From the NCBI RefSeq assembly GCF_007556815.1, contig NZ_CP041745.1:434001-498000 (forward strand): a stretch of 64,000 nt of DNA. Reading direction: 5' to 3'. Shown here piece after piece: positions 55,704 through 64,000 of this stretch (positions are counted from its first letter, which is position 1; every line of letters starts with the position of its first letter). The position numbers and the translations under genes are program-made. The notes under the pieces were generated by a model, which made no database searches, had not been told where the DNA came from, and saw nothing but the letters and a program-made list of their open reading frames with translations. This stretch comes from Paraburkholderia megapolitana. Lineage in GTDB: Bacteria > Pseudomonadota > Gammaproteobacteria > Burkholderiales > Burkholderiaceae.

Positions 55704-56686
55704 CAGATCACCTTCTTCGAGAACAGGTCGTGCATGTTGAGCGCACCGATGAGTTTGCCAGCGTCGTCGACGACCAGCATCTGGTTGATGCGGTAGCGCT
55801 CCATCAGTTCGACGGCTTCCACAGCCAGGTGGTCCGCCCCGATGGTACGCGGCGCGTGTGTCATCACCGATGCGATCGGTAGTTCGCGGAAATCGCCGTC
55901 CCGTTCGAGCACACGGCGCAGGTCGCCGTCGGTGAAGATGCCTTCCACGTGATCGTGATCGTTGACGATCGCGGTCATCCCCATGCGTTTTGCGGTCAGC
56001 TGGAACAGTGCATCGCGCACGGTGGCCGCGCCGGTGACCTTCGGTATCTGGTCGTCGGTGCGCATCACGTCGCGTACGTAGGTGAGCAGGCGCCGGCCGA
56101 GCGCACCGCCCGGATGCGAACGCGCAAAGTCGTCGACGCCGAAACCGCGCGCATCGAGCACCGCGACCGCAAGCGCATCGCCGAGCGCAAGTGCCGCTGT
56201 GGTGCTGGCGGTGGGCGCGAGATTCAGCGGACACGCTTCTTTCGATACGAACGCGTTCAGGTGCACGTCGGCCAGCTGCGCGAGGCTCGACTGAGGGCGG
56301 CCGGTCACGGCGATCAGCTTCACGCCGAGCCGCTTGATGGTGGGCAAGATCGCGACCAGCTCTTCGGATTCGCCGGAATTCGACATCGCGACGAATACGT
56401 CTTCAGAGGTGATCATGCCGAGATCGCCGTGGCTGGCCTCGGCGGGATGGACGAAGAACGCCGGCGTGCCGGTGCTGGCAAAGGTCGCCGCGAGCTTGCG
56501 GGCGATATGGCCGGATTTGCCGATGCCCGAGACGACCACCCGGCCGCGGCAGCTCAGGATGAGGTCGATCGCTTCGACGAAGCCTTCGTCGAGCTGATCG
56601 CGAAGCGCGCGCACGGCGTCCGCTTCGATGTCGAGCACGTCGCGAGCGAGCGCAAGTGCCCGGTCGCCATTGATTTTCGCTATCAT
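55703..56686 (-). CDS. kdsD: Arabinose-5-phosphate isomerase
   Basis: A 327-residue enzyme converting ribulose-5-phosphate to arabinose-5-phosphate for KDO synthesis. It has an N-terminal SIS domain (VVVSGIGKSGHIARKLAATFASTGTPAFFVHPAEASHGDLG, AMSNSGESEEL) and two C-terminal CBS domains (about 205-325). The start at 56686 was chosen; an in-frame extension is not supported by family length. Confidence 0.94.
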   Translation of the reverse strand: MIAKINGDRALALARDVLDIEADAVRALRDQLDEGFVEAIDLILSCRGRVVVSGIGKSGHIARKLAATFASTGTPAFFVHPAEASHGDLGMITSEDVFVAMSNSGESEELVAILPTIKRLGVKLIAVTGRPQSSLAQLADVHLNAFVSKEACPLNLAPTASTTAALALGDALAVAVLDARGFGVDDFARSHPGGALGRRLLTYVRDVMRTDDQIPKVTGAATVRDALFQLTAKRMGMTAIVNDHDHVEGIFTDGDLRRVLERDGDFRELPIASVMTHAPRTIGADHLAVEAVELMERYRINQMLVVDDAGKLIGALNMHDLFSKKVI

Positions 56687-56845
56687 TCGCGGAGTATAGC
56701 AAAGGCGTATGTTCGCCGCGCCGGGCCGGACCAGCCTGGCGGCTGCCCTCAGGGGCCTCTCGACCCTGCCGCGCATGCCCTCGCACCGGGCCCGCGCGCC
56801 GGTTCCGCTGACGAACGAGGACGCTTTTCCGATGCGTTTCTGCCG

Positions 56846-58849
56846 ATGATTTCCCCGCTCGAAATGACGCTGTTTTTGCTGCTGGCTTCAGTGGCGGGCG
56901 TCGTCGTGTTCCGTTACCTGAATCTGCCGCCAATGCTCGGCTATCTGAGCGTCGGCATTGTCGTTGGGCCGCATGCGACCGGCGTCGTGCCGGATTCGGT
57001 GGGCGCGCAGAATCTCGCGGAATTCGGCGTCGTGTTCCTGATGTTTTCGATCGGGCTGGAATTTTCGCTGGCCAAGTTGCGCTCGATGCGCCGGCTCGTG
57101 TTCGGTCTCGGGCTGCTGCAGGTGCTCGGCACCATCGCGGTTGCGGTGTCGCTCGGCTTCGTGCTGGAGCGCTGGGTGCACATCACGTGGCAGGCGAGCA
57201 TCGCGCTGGGCGGCGCGCTCGCGATGTCGTCGACGGCGATCGTCAGCAAGATGCTCGCCGAGAGGATGGAGATCGAGACTGAGCACGGTCGTAATATTTT
57301 CGGCGTGCTGCTGTTCCAGGATCTGGCCGTGGTGCCGCTCCTGATCATCATTGCGGCGCTCGGTGGCGATTCGAAGGATCTGGTCGCGGCGCTCGGGCTC
57401 GCATCGGTGAAGATCGTCGTGGCACTGGCGCTGCTGCTGATCGTCGGGCAGAAGTTCATGACGCGCTGGTTCAACGTCGTCGCGCGGCGGCGCTCGCAGG
57501 AACTGTTCATTCTGAACCTGCTGCTCGTCACGCTCGGCGCCGCGTTTATTACCGATAAATTCGGCCTGTCGCTCGCGTTGGGGGCGTTTATCGCCGGCAT
57601 GCTGATCGCCGAGACGCCGTATCGCCACCAGGTGGAAGAGGACATCAAGCCGTTTCGCGACGTGCTGCTCGGGCTCTTCTTCGTCACGACCGGCATGCTG
57701 CTCAATCCGCGCGTGGTGTGGGAACACCCGTTCATCGTGCTCGGCTTCCTGGTCGGGCCGTTGTTGCTGAAGACCGTGATGATCACCGCGCTGTCGCGCC
57801 TGTTCGGCGCGACACCGGGCGTGGCGATGCGCACCGGCCTCGGGCTCGCGCAGGCCGGCGAATTCGGCTTCGTGCTGCTGAACCTGATTCTCGACAAGCA
57901 TCTCGTCGACGCGACGCTGTTGCAGGCGATTCTCGCCGCGATGCTGCTGTCGATGCTCGCCGCCCCGTTCCTGATCCAGAACGCCGATCGCATCGTGCTG
58001 CGGCTGTCGTCGACGGAATGGATGCAGCAGTCGTTGCAGATGACGCGCATCGCGACGCAAAGCCTCAAGCAGAGCGGTCACGTGATCATCTGCGGTTATG
58101 GCCGTTCGGGGCAGAACCTCGCGCGTATGCTCGAACACGAAGGGCTCTCGTATGTCGCGCTCGATCTCGACCCCGACCGTGTATCCGCGGCTGCGACGGC
58201 CGGCGAATCGGTGGTGTTCGGCGATGCGGGGCGGCGCGAGTCGCTGCTTGCAGCCGGTATTCATCGCGCGGCGACGATCGCGATCACCTATGCGAACACG
58301 CCGTCGGCACTGCGCGTGCTGCACAACATCCACGAACTCGAACCGACGCTGCCCGTGATCGTGCGTACCGTCGACGACGCCGATCTCGAGAAACTGCTGG
58401 CAGCGGGCGCGACCGAGGTGATTCCGGAGATCGTCGAAGGCAGCCTGATGCTCGCGTCGCATACGCTTGTGCTGATGGGTGTGCCGATGCGGCGCGTCGT
58501 GCGTCGCGTCGAGGAAATGCGCGACGAACGCTATAGCCTGCTGCGCGGCTATTTTCACGGTGCCGACGACGTCGAAGACGACGACGGCCACGAACAGGTG
58601 CGGCTACAATCGGTGCCGGTCGACGAAAAAGCGGATGCGGTGGGCCGCACGCTCGCCGAGCTGGGCCTGTTCGATGTCGGCGTCGAAGTGACGGCGATTC
58701 GCCGCCACGGCATTCGCGGCGTCGAGCCGGACCCGTCCACCAAGCTGCGAGCGAGCGATATCGTCGTGCTGCGCGGCTTGCCGGAGGCGCTGGCGCAGGC
58801 CGAAGAGCGTCTGTCGAAGCATCGGCGGGCCGGCGCCACGACCGCCTGA
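56846..58849 (+). CDS. KefB-type cation:proton antiporter (CPA2) with TrkA domains
   Basis: A 667-residue transporter: about twelve membrane helices (residues 1-385) with [33 protein letters not shown] and [16 protein letters not shown] TrkA-N nucleotide-binding domain follows ([19 protein letters not shown], about 412-530), then a TrkA-C domain (about 590-660). Family members exchange K+ or Na+ for H+ under NAD(H) or glutathione control. It is divergent from kdsD. The start follows no strong ribosome-binding site. Confidence 0.92.
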   Translation: MISPLEMTLFLLLASVAGVVVFRYLNLPPMLGYLSVGIVVGPHATGVVPDSVGAQNLAEFGVVFLMFSIGLEFSLAKLRSMRRLVFGLGLLQVLGTIAVAVSLGFVLERWVHITWQASIALGGALAMSSTAIVSKMLAERMEIETEHGRNIFGVLLFQDLAVVPLLIIIAALGGDSKDLVAALGLASVKIVVALALLLIVGQKFMTRWFNVVARRRSQELFILNLLLVTLGAAFITDKFGLSLALGAFIAGMLIAETPYRHQVEEDIKPFRDVLLGLFFVTTGMLLNPRVVWEHPFIVLGFLVGPLLLKTVMITALSRLFGATPGVAMRTGLGLAQAGEFGFVLLNLILDKHLVDATLLQAILAAMLLSMLAAPFLIQNADRIVLRLSSTEWMQQSLQMTRIATQSLKQSGHVIICGYGRSGQNLARMLEHEGLSYVALDLDPDRVSAAATAGESVVFGDAGRRESLLAAGIHRAATIAITYANTPSALRVLHNIHELEPTLPVIVRTVDDADLEKLLAAGATEVIPEIVEGSLMLASHTLVLMGVPMRRVVRRVEEMRDERYSLLRGYFHGADDVEDDDGHEQVRLQSVPVDEKADAVGRTLAELGLFDVGVEVTAIRRHGIRGVEPDPSTKLRASDIVVLRGLPEALAQAEERLSKHRRAGATTA

Positions 58850-58914
58850 GTTCACAGCAATCGAAGCCCCTTCGCGACCCTTGGGGCGCACAGCGAAATC
58901 GTCAGGGAGACATC

Positions 58915-59481
58915 ATGTCCAACGTGCCAGCGAACCCGCCGTTCGACGCAGCCGGCTTCGTCAACAGCCAGATTCGCACGGTGCCGGACTGGCCGCAGCC
59001 GGGCGTGCAGTTTCGCGACATCACGCCGCTGTTACAGCACCCGAAGGCGCTGCGCGTGCTGGTCGACTTGTTCGTGCAGCGGTATATCGAAGCGAAGCTC
59101 GATTACATCGCGGGTCTTGATGCGCGCGGCTTCATCATCGGGCCGATCGTCGCGTATGAGCTGAACCTCGGTTTCATCCCGATCCGCAAGGCCGGCAAGC
59201 TGCCGTACCGGACCGTGTCCGAATCGTACGATCTCGAATACGGTGCGGCGACCGTGGAGATGCACGAGGACGCGTGCGGTTCCGGCGACCGCATCGTCAT
59301 CATCGACGATCTGATCGCCACGGGCGGCACGATGATGGCCGGCAAGAAACTGCTTGAGCGGCTCGGCGCCGTCGTGGTGGAAGGCGCGGCGATCATTGAT
59401 TTGCCGGACCTCGGTGGTTCCGGCCGGTTGCGCGCAGCGGGTTTGCCGCTCTATACCGTCACGGAATTCGGCGGCCACTAG
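58915..59481 (+). CDS. apt: Adenine phosphoribosyltransferase
   Basis: The 188-residue purine salvage enzyme makes AMP from adenine and PRPP. The PRPP-binding loop is [18 protein letters not shown], with [21 protein letters not shown] near the N-terminus and [18 protein letters not shown] in the middle. GGGAGACATC precedes the ATG. It follows the antiporter gene by 65 bases. Confidence 0.96.
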   Translation: MSNVPANPPFDAAGFVNSQIRTVPDWPQPGVQFRDITPLLQHPKALRVLVDLFVQRYIEAKLDYIAGLDARGFIIGPIVAYELNLGFIPIRKAGKLPYRTVSESYDLEYGAATVEMHEDACGSGDRIVIIDDLIATGGTMMAGKKLLERLGAVVVEGAAIIDLPDLGGSGRLRAAGLPLYTVTEFGGH

Positions 59482-59535
59482 GTCGCGCCGGTTCAACTTC
59501 GTTCAACGCCGTTCAACTCGCTCAGGTTATCGACC

Positions 59536-60150
59536 ATGCCCAATTTCCTGCTGTTTCTCGCGACTTCGGTTGCGATCACTTTTGCGCCCGGTCCGGACAA
59601 TCTTCAGGTGCTTGCGCGCGGCATTTCGCAGGGCCGCGCCGCCGGCCTCGTTGCTGCCTTCGGTTTTGCTGCCGGCCTCACGTTCCACACCACGCTAGCC
59701 GCGCTTGGCGTCGCCGCGGTGCTGCGCTCGTCGCCGGTGGCGTTCGAGATCATCAAGCTCGCAGGTGCTGCGTATCTGGTGTGGATCGGTATCAAGGCGC
59801 TGCGTAGTCGCGGGCTTTCCACCGCTCATGAGCGCCCGCCGCAGCCGCTTTCGACAGTGTTTCGCCAGAGCGTGCTCGGCAACATCCTGAACCCGAAGGT
59901 CACGTTGTTCTTCATCGTGTTCCTGCCGCAGTTCGTCGATCCGCACGGCTCGCAGGGCGTCACGCTGCAGATGCTCGAACTCGGCTTGCTGTTCATGCTG
60001 CAGACGGTCGTGGTGTTCTCGATCTTCGGCGTGTGTGCGGGGATGATCGGCGGCTGGCTGCGGCGCCGGCCGAGTGTCGGCGTGTGGCTCGACCGGCTTG
60101 CCGGTGCGACCTTCATCGCGATCGGCATCCGCGTGGCGCTGCGCGACTAG
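59536..60150 (+). CDS. LysE family exporter
   Basis: A 204-residue inner-membrane protein with about six helices and the LysE/RhtB signature FAPGPDNLQVLARGISQGRAAGLVAAFGFAAGL, followed by GAAYLVWIGIKALRS and FRQSVLGNILNPKVTLFFIVFLPQFVDP. The family exports amino acids or related metabolites; the substrate here cannot be deduced. Confidence 0.92.
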   Translation: MPNFLLFLATSVAITFAPGPDNLQVLARGISQGRAAGLVAAFGFAAGLTFHTTLAALGVAAVLRSSPVAFEIIKLAGAAYLVWIGIKALRSRGLSTAHERPPQPLSTVFRQSVLGNILNPKVTLFFIVFLPQFVDPHGSQGVTLQMLELGLLFMLQTVVVFSIFGVCAGMIGGWLRRRPSVGVWLDRLAGATFIAIGIRVALRD

Positions 60151-60176
60151 ACGGCGTACCGACACAAGGAGTTCGC

Positions 60177-61025
60177 ATGAGCTTGCCCTGCATTGCCGAT
60201 GCACGTCGTTTCGATCCGGCTGCGCATCGACCGTTCTGGATCGACACGCAGCAGGTCGGCTGGATTCGCGCAACCGACGTACCGCTGCTGACGCGCTGGC
60301 CCGATGTGTTCGAGATCGACGCAACGCGCATCGTGCTTGCGCCGCAATTCACGACCGCCGACGAACGCAGCGCAGCCCTCGGCGCGGTAATCGGCGCGTT
60401 GGCTGCGGATGGCCGGATTCCTGGCTGGCGCGACGAAACTTACGCGATCCGCAATGCATTCGATGCGCCGCCGCTCGCGTACATCGAACGCGCGGCGTCG
60501 CGCTTCTTCGGCACGATGACGTATGCGGTGCATCTGAACGGCGTCGTAGAATACGCAGACGGCGCGCCACAGATGTGGATCGCGCGGCGCAGCGACACGA
60601 AGGCAACCGATCCGGGCATGCTCGACAACGTCGTGGCGGGTGGTATCGGTTGGGGTTTCGGGATTCGCGAGACGATCGTCAAGGAATGCTGGGAAGAAGC
60701 GGGCATTCCCGAAGACATCGCCGCGCGCGCGACACCGGGCCGCACGGCCCACGTGCTGCAGTCGCTGCCGGAAGGCACCCAGGCCGAGCAGATCTTTATT
60801 TACGACCTCGCACTACCGGCCGGCTTTACGCCGCGCAATCAGGATGGCGAAGTGGGCGAGCACCGGCTCGCGCGCATCGACGACGTTGCACGCAGCATCG
60901 AAGAGGGCGCGATGACAGTCGACGCGAGTCTTGCAACGCTCGACTGCCTGCTACGCCGCCGATGGATCGACGAAGAGGCCTGCACGGGTATCGACGCGGT
61001 ATTTGCGCCGCCGGTGCTGCGCTGA
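60177..61025 (+). CDS. DUF4743 Nudix hydrolase (thiamine pyrophosphokinase-like)
   Basis: A 282-residue protein: the N-terminal DUF4743 domain (PFWIDTQQVGWIRATDVPLLTRWPDVF) is followed by a Nudix domain. The Nudix box is GGIGWGFGIRETIVKECWEEAGIP, with the catalytic REUXEE pattern appearing as KECWEE. Eukaryotic relatives are fused to or annotated with thiamine pyrophosphokinases, and some act on oxidised thiamine diphosphates. The physiological substrate is uncertain. AAGGAG precedes the ATG. Confidence 0.88.
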   Translation: MSLPCIADARRFDPAAHRPFWIDTQQVGWIRATDVPLLTRWPDVFEIDATRIVLAPQFTTADERSAALGAVIGALAADGRIPGWRDETYAIRNAFDAPPLAYIERAASRFFGTMTYAVHLNGVVEYADGAPQMWIARRSDTKATDPGMLDNVVAGGIGWGFGIRETIVKECWEEAGIPEDIAARATPGRTAHVLQSLPEGTQAEQIFIYDLALPAGFTPRNQDGEVGEHRLARIDDVARSIEEGAMTVDASLATLDCLLRRRWIDEEACTGIDAVFAPPVLR

Positions 61026-61086
61026 ATGCACGCTATCCATCGAACATTGAAATCAGTCAACGATTAACCCAGGGAGCCCCCAGCGC

Positions 61087-61956
61087 ATGTCGACCGATCA
61101 CAGCTTCATTCTCAAACTTTCGTGTGCTGATCGGCCGGGCATCGTCCATGCGGTATCGGGTTTTCTGTTCGAACTGGGCAGCAATATTCTCGACTCGGCG
61201 CAGTTCGGCGATAGCGGTACTGGCGAGTTCTTCATGCGGGTGCATTTTCAGCAGGTGGGCGGCGATCCTGGGCTGGATGTACTGCGTGCGTCATTCGATA
61301 CGCTCGCGCAGCAGTTCGAGATGCGTTGGGAACTGCATGACGCGACGGTGAAACCGCGCGTGGTGATCATGGTGTCGAAGATCGGGCATTGCCTGAACGA
61401 TCTGCTGTTTCGCTATCGCACGGGGCAACTGTCGATCGAGATTCCCGCGATCATTTCGAATCACAAAGAGTTCTATCAACTGGCTGCGAGCTACGACATT
61501 CCGTTTCATCATTTTCCGCTGCTGGGCGGCACGCCTGATGCGAAGGCTGCGCAGGAGGCGCGTGTGCTGGAAGTGATCGAAGAGCAGCGTGCGGATCTGG
61601 TCGTGCTTGCGCGGTATATGCAGATTTTGTCGCCGCAGTTATGCGAGCGGCTGGCTGGCCGGGCGATCAATATTCATCATTCGTTTCTGCCGAGTTTTAA
61701 GGGGGCCAAGCCTTATTACCAGGCGTTCGATCGTGGTGTGAAGTTGATTGGTGCGACTGCGCACTATGTGACTACCGATCTCGATGAGGGGCCGATTGTC
61801 GAGCAGGAAGTGGAGCGGGTGGATCACAGTATGACGCCGGAGCAATTAACGGCTATTGGGCGTGATGTGGAGTGTGTGACGTTGGCGCGTGCCGTTAAGT
61901 GGCATGTGGAGAATCGGATTTTGATCAACGGGACTAAGACCGTTGTATTCCGGTAG
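61087..61956 (+). CDS. purU: Formyltetrahydrofolate deformylase
   Basis: A 289-residue enzyme releasing formate from 10-formyl-THF. It has an N-terminal ACT domain (FILKLSCADRPGIVHAVSGFLFELGSNIL) and a C-terminal formyltransferase fold with LVVLARYMQILSPQ, the catalytic region NIHHSFLPSFKGAKPYYQA and ATAHYVTTDLDEGPIVEQE. The latter supplies the catalytic His and Asp. Confidence 0.95.
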   Translation: MSTDHSFILKLSCADRPGIVHAVSGFLFELGSNILDSAQFGDSGTGEFFMRVHFQQVGGDPGLDVLRASFDTLAQQFEMRWELHDATVKPRVVIMVSKIGHCLNDLLFRYRTGQLSIEIPAIISNHKEFYQLAASYDIPFHHFPLLGGTPDAKAAQEARVLEVIEEQRADLVVLARYMQILSPQLCERLAGRAINIHHSFLPSFKGAKPYYQAFDRGVKLIGATAHYVTTDLDEGPIVEQEVERVDHSMTPEQLTAIGRDVECVTLARAVKWHVENRILINGTKTVVFR

Positions 61957-62402
61957 GTTTTTTGCCTTGGCCGGCGGCTGTCTTTTGCCTGTGCCGGCGG
62001 CTTTGTTTTGGCGCCTCGCGGCGCAGGCGTTGCCCCTGTGCGGGGCGGCACTTACTTTCTTTGCGCGGCAAAGAAAGTAAGCAAAGAAAGCCGCTCGAGA
62101 CGATAGCGGGTCGTTTCCGCGTGTGACCTAAGTGGCCCGCGCCCAAGTGTCGCCCTCGTGCTGACGCGGTAGTGGTCCGAGACGAGATCATCCCTCGCGC
62201 TTCCAACGGTAGTGACAAGGCCGTCATTCATCCCACTCGCACTACGTGCTCGCAGTTGGGTGACCACTTGGGAAGCCGGCCCTTCGTGCGTTCTGCGCGG
62301 TGTTTCGTTGGCGGCAAAAAAACAGCCCCGAATTCATCTTCCAAATACTAGATTTGAAAGAAGAAGCCGAGGCCTGCTTTACAGCGAATTGAAATATTCC
62401 GG
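61957..62402. repeat. Intergenic repeat element with a 14-bp hairpin
   Basis: The 446-bp gap between purU and ssb has no credible gene. It contains a perfect inverted repeat CTTACTTTCTTTGC-gcg-GCAAAGAAAGTAAG (62051-62081) followed by a copy of GCAAAGAAAG. It also has repeated short GCCGGCGGCT boxes near 61968 and 61994. Sequences of this form are recurrent intergenic elements in Paraburkholderia genomes, to my knowledge. A GGCGGCAAAAAAACAGCC stretch near 62311 may be a weak terminator. Confidence 0.6.
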
Positions 62403-62936
62403 TTAGAACGGAATATCGTCATCCATCTCATCAAACCCGCCACCCGCCGGCGCGCTCGGACGGCTCGATCCACCGCCGCCGCCGCTACGCGCCGCGCCAC
62501 CACCACCCGACGATGCAGCACGCCCACCACCCGAGCTACGCTCCGACGGCTCACCGCGGCTATAACTGGCGCCGCCGTCATCGCCCGCACCGGCTGCACC
62601 GCCGCGCCCACCCAGCATTTGCATCTGGTCAGCCACGATTTCCGTCGAGTAACGGTCGGTGCCGTCCTGAGCCTGCCACTTACGCGTACGGATGCGGCCC
62701 TCGATATATACCGACGAGCCCTTCTTCAGATATTCCGACACGATCTCCGCGAGCCGCCCGAAGAACGACACGCGATGCCATTCGGTGGCTTCCTTCATTT
62801 CGCCGGACGCCTTTTCCTTATAGCGGTCGGTCGTAGCAAGGCGGATATTCGCCACCGCGTCGCCGCTCGGAAGATAACGGACTTCCGGATCGGCGCCGAG
62901 ATTGCCGACGAGAATGACCTTGTTCACGGATGCCAT
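62403..62936 (-). CDS. ssb: Single-stranded DNA-binding protein
   Basis: A 177-residue SSB: N-terminal OB-fold ([40 protein letters not shown]...[31 protein letters not shown]). A Gly/Ser-rich linker (about 115-165) follows, with the acidic tip DEMDDDIPF that recruits partner proteins. It protects ssDNA during replication and repair. It lies downstream of an MFS transporter gene. Confidence 0.97.
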   Translation of the reverse strand: MASVNKVILVGNLGADPEVRYLPSGDAVANIRLATTDRYKEKASGEMKEATEWHRVSFFGRLAEIVSEYLKKGSSVYIEGRIRTRKWQAQDGTDRYSTEIVADQMQMLGGRGGAAGAGDDGGASYSRGEPSERSSGGGRAASSGGGGAARSGGGGGSSRPSAPAGGGFDEMDDDIPF

Positions 62937-63063
62937 GAGTTTCTCCTGTTGATCCTGATTCCGTTTCGGGCGGCGTTGCGCTGCGCGGTTTTCGCGTCGC
63001 GGCCGCCTGTTGACAGGTCGCCGGCAGCGGAAAAAACCACAGCCGGCGGCCCGGTAAGTTCTG

Positions 63064-64000
63064 TTACGCCTTGCGCGGCGGCTGCATATTTGCGGCGATT
63101 ATAAGCCAGCAGAACACCAGAGCAGAACACGCGTAAAACACCACACTCGCCCCGTCCGCCTTGAGCAGCCACCCACCCACCACGCCGCCGAGCGCGAGCC
63201 CAATAGACTGCGTCGTGTTGTACACGCCCACGGCCGCGCCCTTGCGCGTACCCGGTGCGAGCTTCGACACCAGCGACGGCTGCGACGCCTCGAGAATATT
63301 GAAGCCCAGGAAATAGACGAAAAGGATAGTGGCCACGCTCAGAATCGTATGCGGAGCGGCGCCGAGCAGCAATTGGCCGATCAGGATAAGAGCGATCGCC
63401 GAAACGAGGACGACCTTCATTTTTCCGCGCTTTTCTGCGGCGATAATCGCCGGCACCATCATGACGAACGACAGGCCCATCACCGGCAGATAAATCTTCC
63501 AGTGTGACGCAACGGGTAAGCCACCCGCTTCGAGGATGCGCGGCACGACGAGAAACAACGCGGTCTGGGTGGCATGCAATACCAGCACGCCGAAATTGAG
63601 TCGCAGCAGTTCGACGTTATGCAACACTTCCGCGAACGGCGCCCGCACGTGTACGGGCCGCGGCGCATCGGGCACGATCCACAGCACGACGCCGACCGCG
63701 AGGACCGACAGCGCACCGACAATCGTGAACAGCCCGCTCATGCCGACCCAGTGGAACACGATCGGCGCACCGACAATCGCTACCGCGAACGACACGCCGA
63801 TGCTTCCGCCGACCATCGCCATCGCCTTCGTGCGATGTTCCTCGGCGGTCAGGTCGGCGATGAACGCCAGCACCGCTGAAGAAACCGCGCCCATCCCCTG
63901 AATCACCCGCCCGACGATGATCCACGTCATGTCGTGCGCACCCGCCGCGACGAAACTGCCGAGCGCGAAGATCAGCAGGCCCGTGGCGATCACGGGCTTG
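63064..64000 (-). CDS. MFS transporter, C-terminal part (truncated by window end)
   Basis: The frame stays open to the window edge, so the start is missing and about 311 residues are visible. Roughly nine to ten membrane helices are present, with the MFS loop motif-like [46 protein letters not shown]. The proline/glycine pattern is that of drug:H+ antiporters. The substrate is unknown. It is upstream of ssb, a conserved pairing in Burkholderiaceae (uvrA-MFS-ssb). Confidence 0.9.
   Translation of the reverse strand, partial: KPVIATGLLIFALGSFVAAGAHDMTWIIVGRVIQGMGAVSSAVLAFIADLTAEEHRTKAMAMVGGSIGVSFAVAIVGAPIVFHWVGMSGLFTIVGALSVLAVGVVLWIVPDAPRPVHVRAPFAEVLHNVELLRLNFGVLVLHATQTALFLVVPRILEAGGLPVASHWKIYLPVMGLSFVMMVPAIIAAEKRGKMKVVLVSAIALILIGQLLLGAAPHTILSVATILFVYFLGFNILEASQPSLVSKLAPGTRKGAAVGVYNTTQSIGLALGGVVGGWLLKADGASVVFYACSALVFCWLIIAANMQPPRKA

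Noticed and set aside
56888..58591. Long minus-strand frame (567 codons) opposite the antiporter gene
   Set aside because: His/Arg/Gln-rich composition typical of an antisense shadow; the plus-strand antiporter has clear domains.

Overview
The window is chromosomal DNA from a beta-proteobacterium of the Burkholderiaceae, most like Paraburkholderia or Burkholderia. The inference rests on GC-rich coding sequence and on several family-typical gene orders: ctaD-ctaG-ctaE-SURF1-ctaA-ctaB, ispE-tRNA-Gln-prs-rplY-pth-hisC, and kdsD-kdsC-lptC-lptA-lptB-rpoN-hpf-ptsN-hprK-rapZ. No species assignment was possible from sequence alone.

Layout. 1-8042: cytochrome c oxidase subunits, assembly factors, heme O/A synthesis and two SCO-like proteins, interrupted by one small minus-strand membrane gene. 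8068-10464: a YciI-like protein, a MetQ-like binding protein and a MarR-GNAT fusion. 10556-18372: a complete N-acetylglucosamine system (GntR regulator, NagA, SIS-type deaminase, an EIIA-HPr-EI fusion and an EIICB transporter) with a visible palindromic operator overlapping its promoter. 18438-25768: rpoH (with a perfect CIRCE operator upstream and a decayed tandem copy of its own 3' end downstream), a PagL-like lipid A deacylase, an NTF2-like protein, YbiB, a fumarylacetoacetase-family protein, MaiA, FtsY and RsmD.

25748-37006 is an 11.3-kb filamentous (inovirus) prophage inserted in the last codons of rsmD and bounded by a 13-bp direct repeat. It has a repressor, a ssDNA-binding protein, a pVIII-type coat, a pVIII-like paralogue, tiny membrane proteins, a pIII-like adsorption protein, pVI (DUF2523), a Zot-type pI, a pIV secretin, an HUH replication protein and a serine recombinase. 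It also carries cargo unusual for such a small phage: a C5 cytosine methyltransferase overlapping the secretin gene, and a two-gene AAA ATPase plus TOPRIM-like DUF4276 module that resembles abortive-infection systems. Two features stand out. First, the attachment site lies inside the 3' end of the repressor gene, so in the circular phage the repressor is 20 residues-plus longer at its tail and sits 5 bp upstream of the recombinase gene, while integration separates the two genes. Second, between the methyltransferase and the replication gene there is an array of five GTGAC-N27-GTCAC units with exactly constant internal spacing (32 bp) and variable linkers.

37126-64000 returns to host housekeeping genes: coaD, ferredoxin, hisC, pth, rplY, prs, tRNA-Gln, ispE, lolB, a TPR protein, mutM, mutY, a LON-domain protein, rapZ, hprK, ptsN, hpf, rpoN, the Lpt/Kds genes for lipopolysaccharide, a KefB-type antiporter, apt, a LysE exporter, a Nudix protein, purU, an intergenic repeat element, ssb and a truncated MFS transporter.
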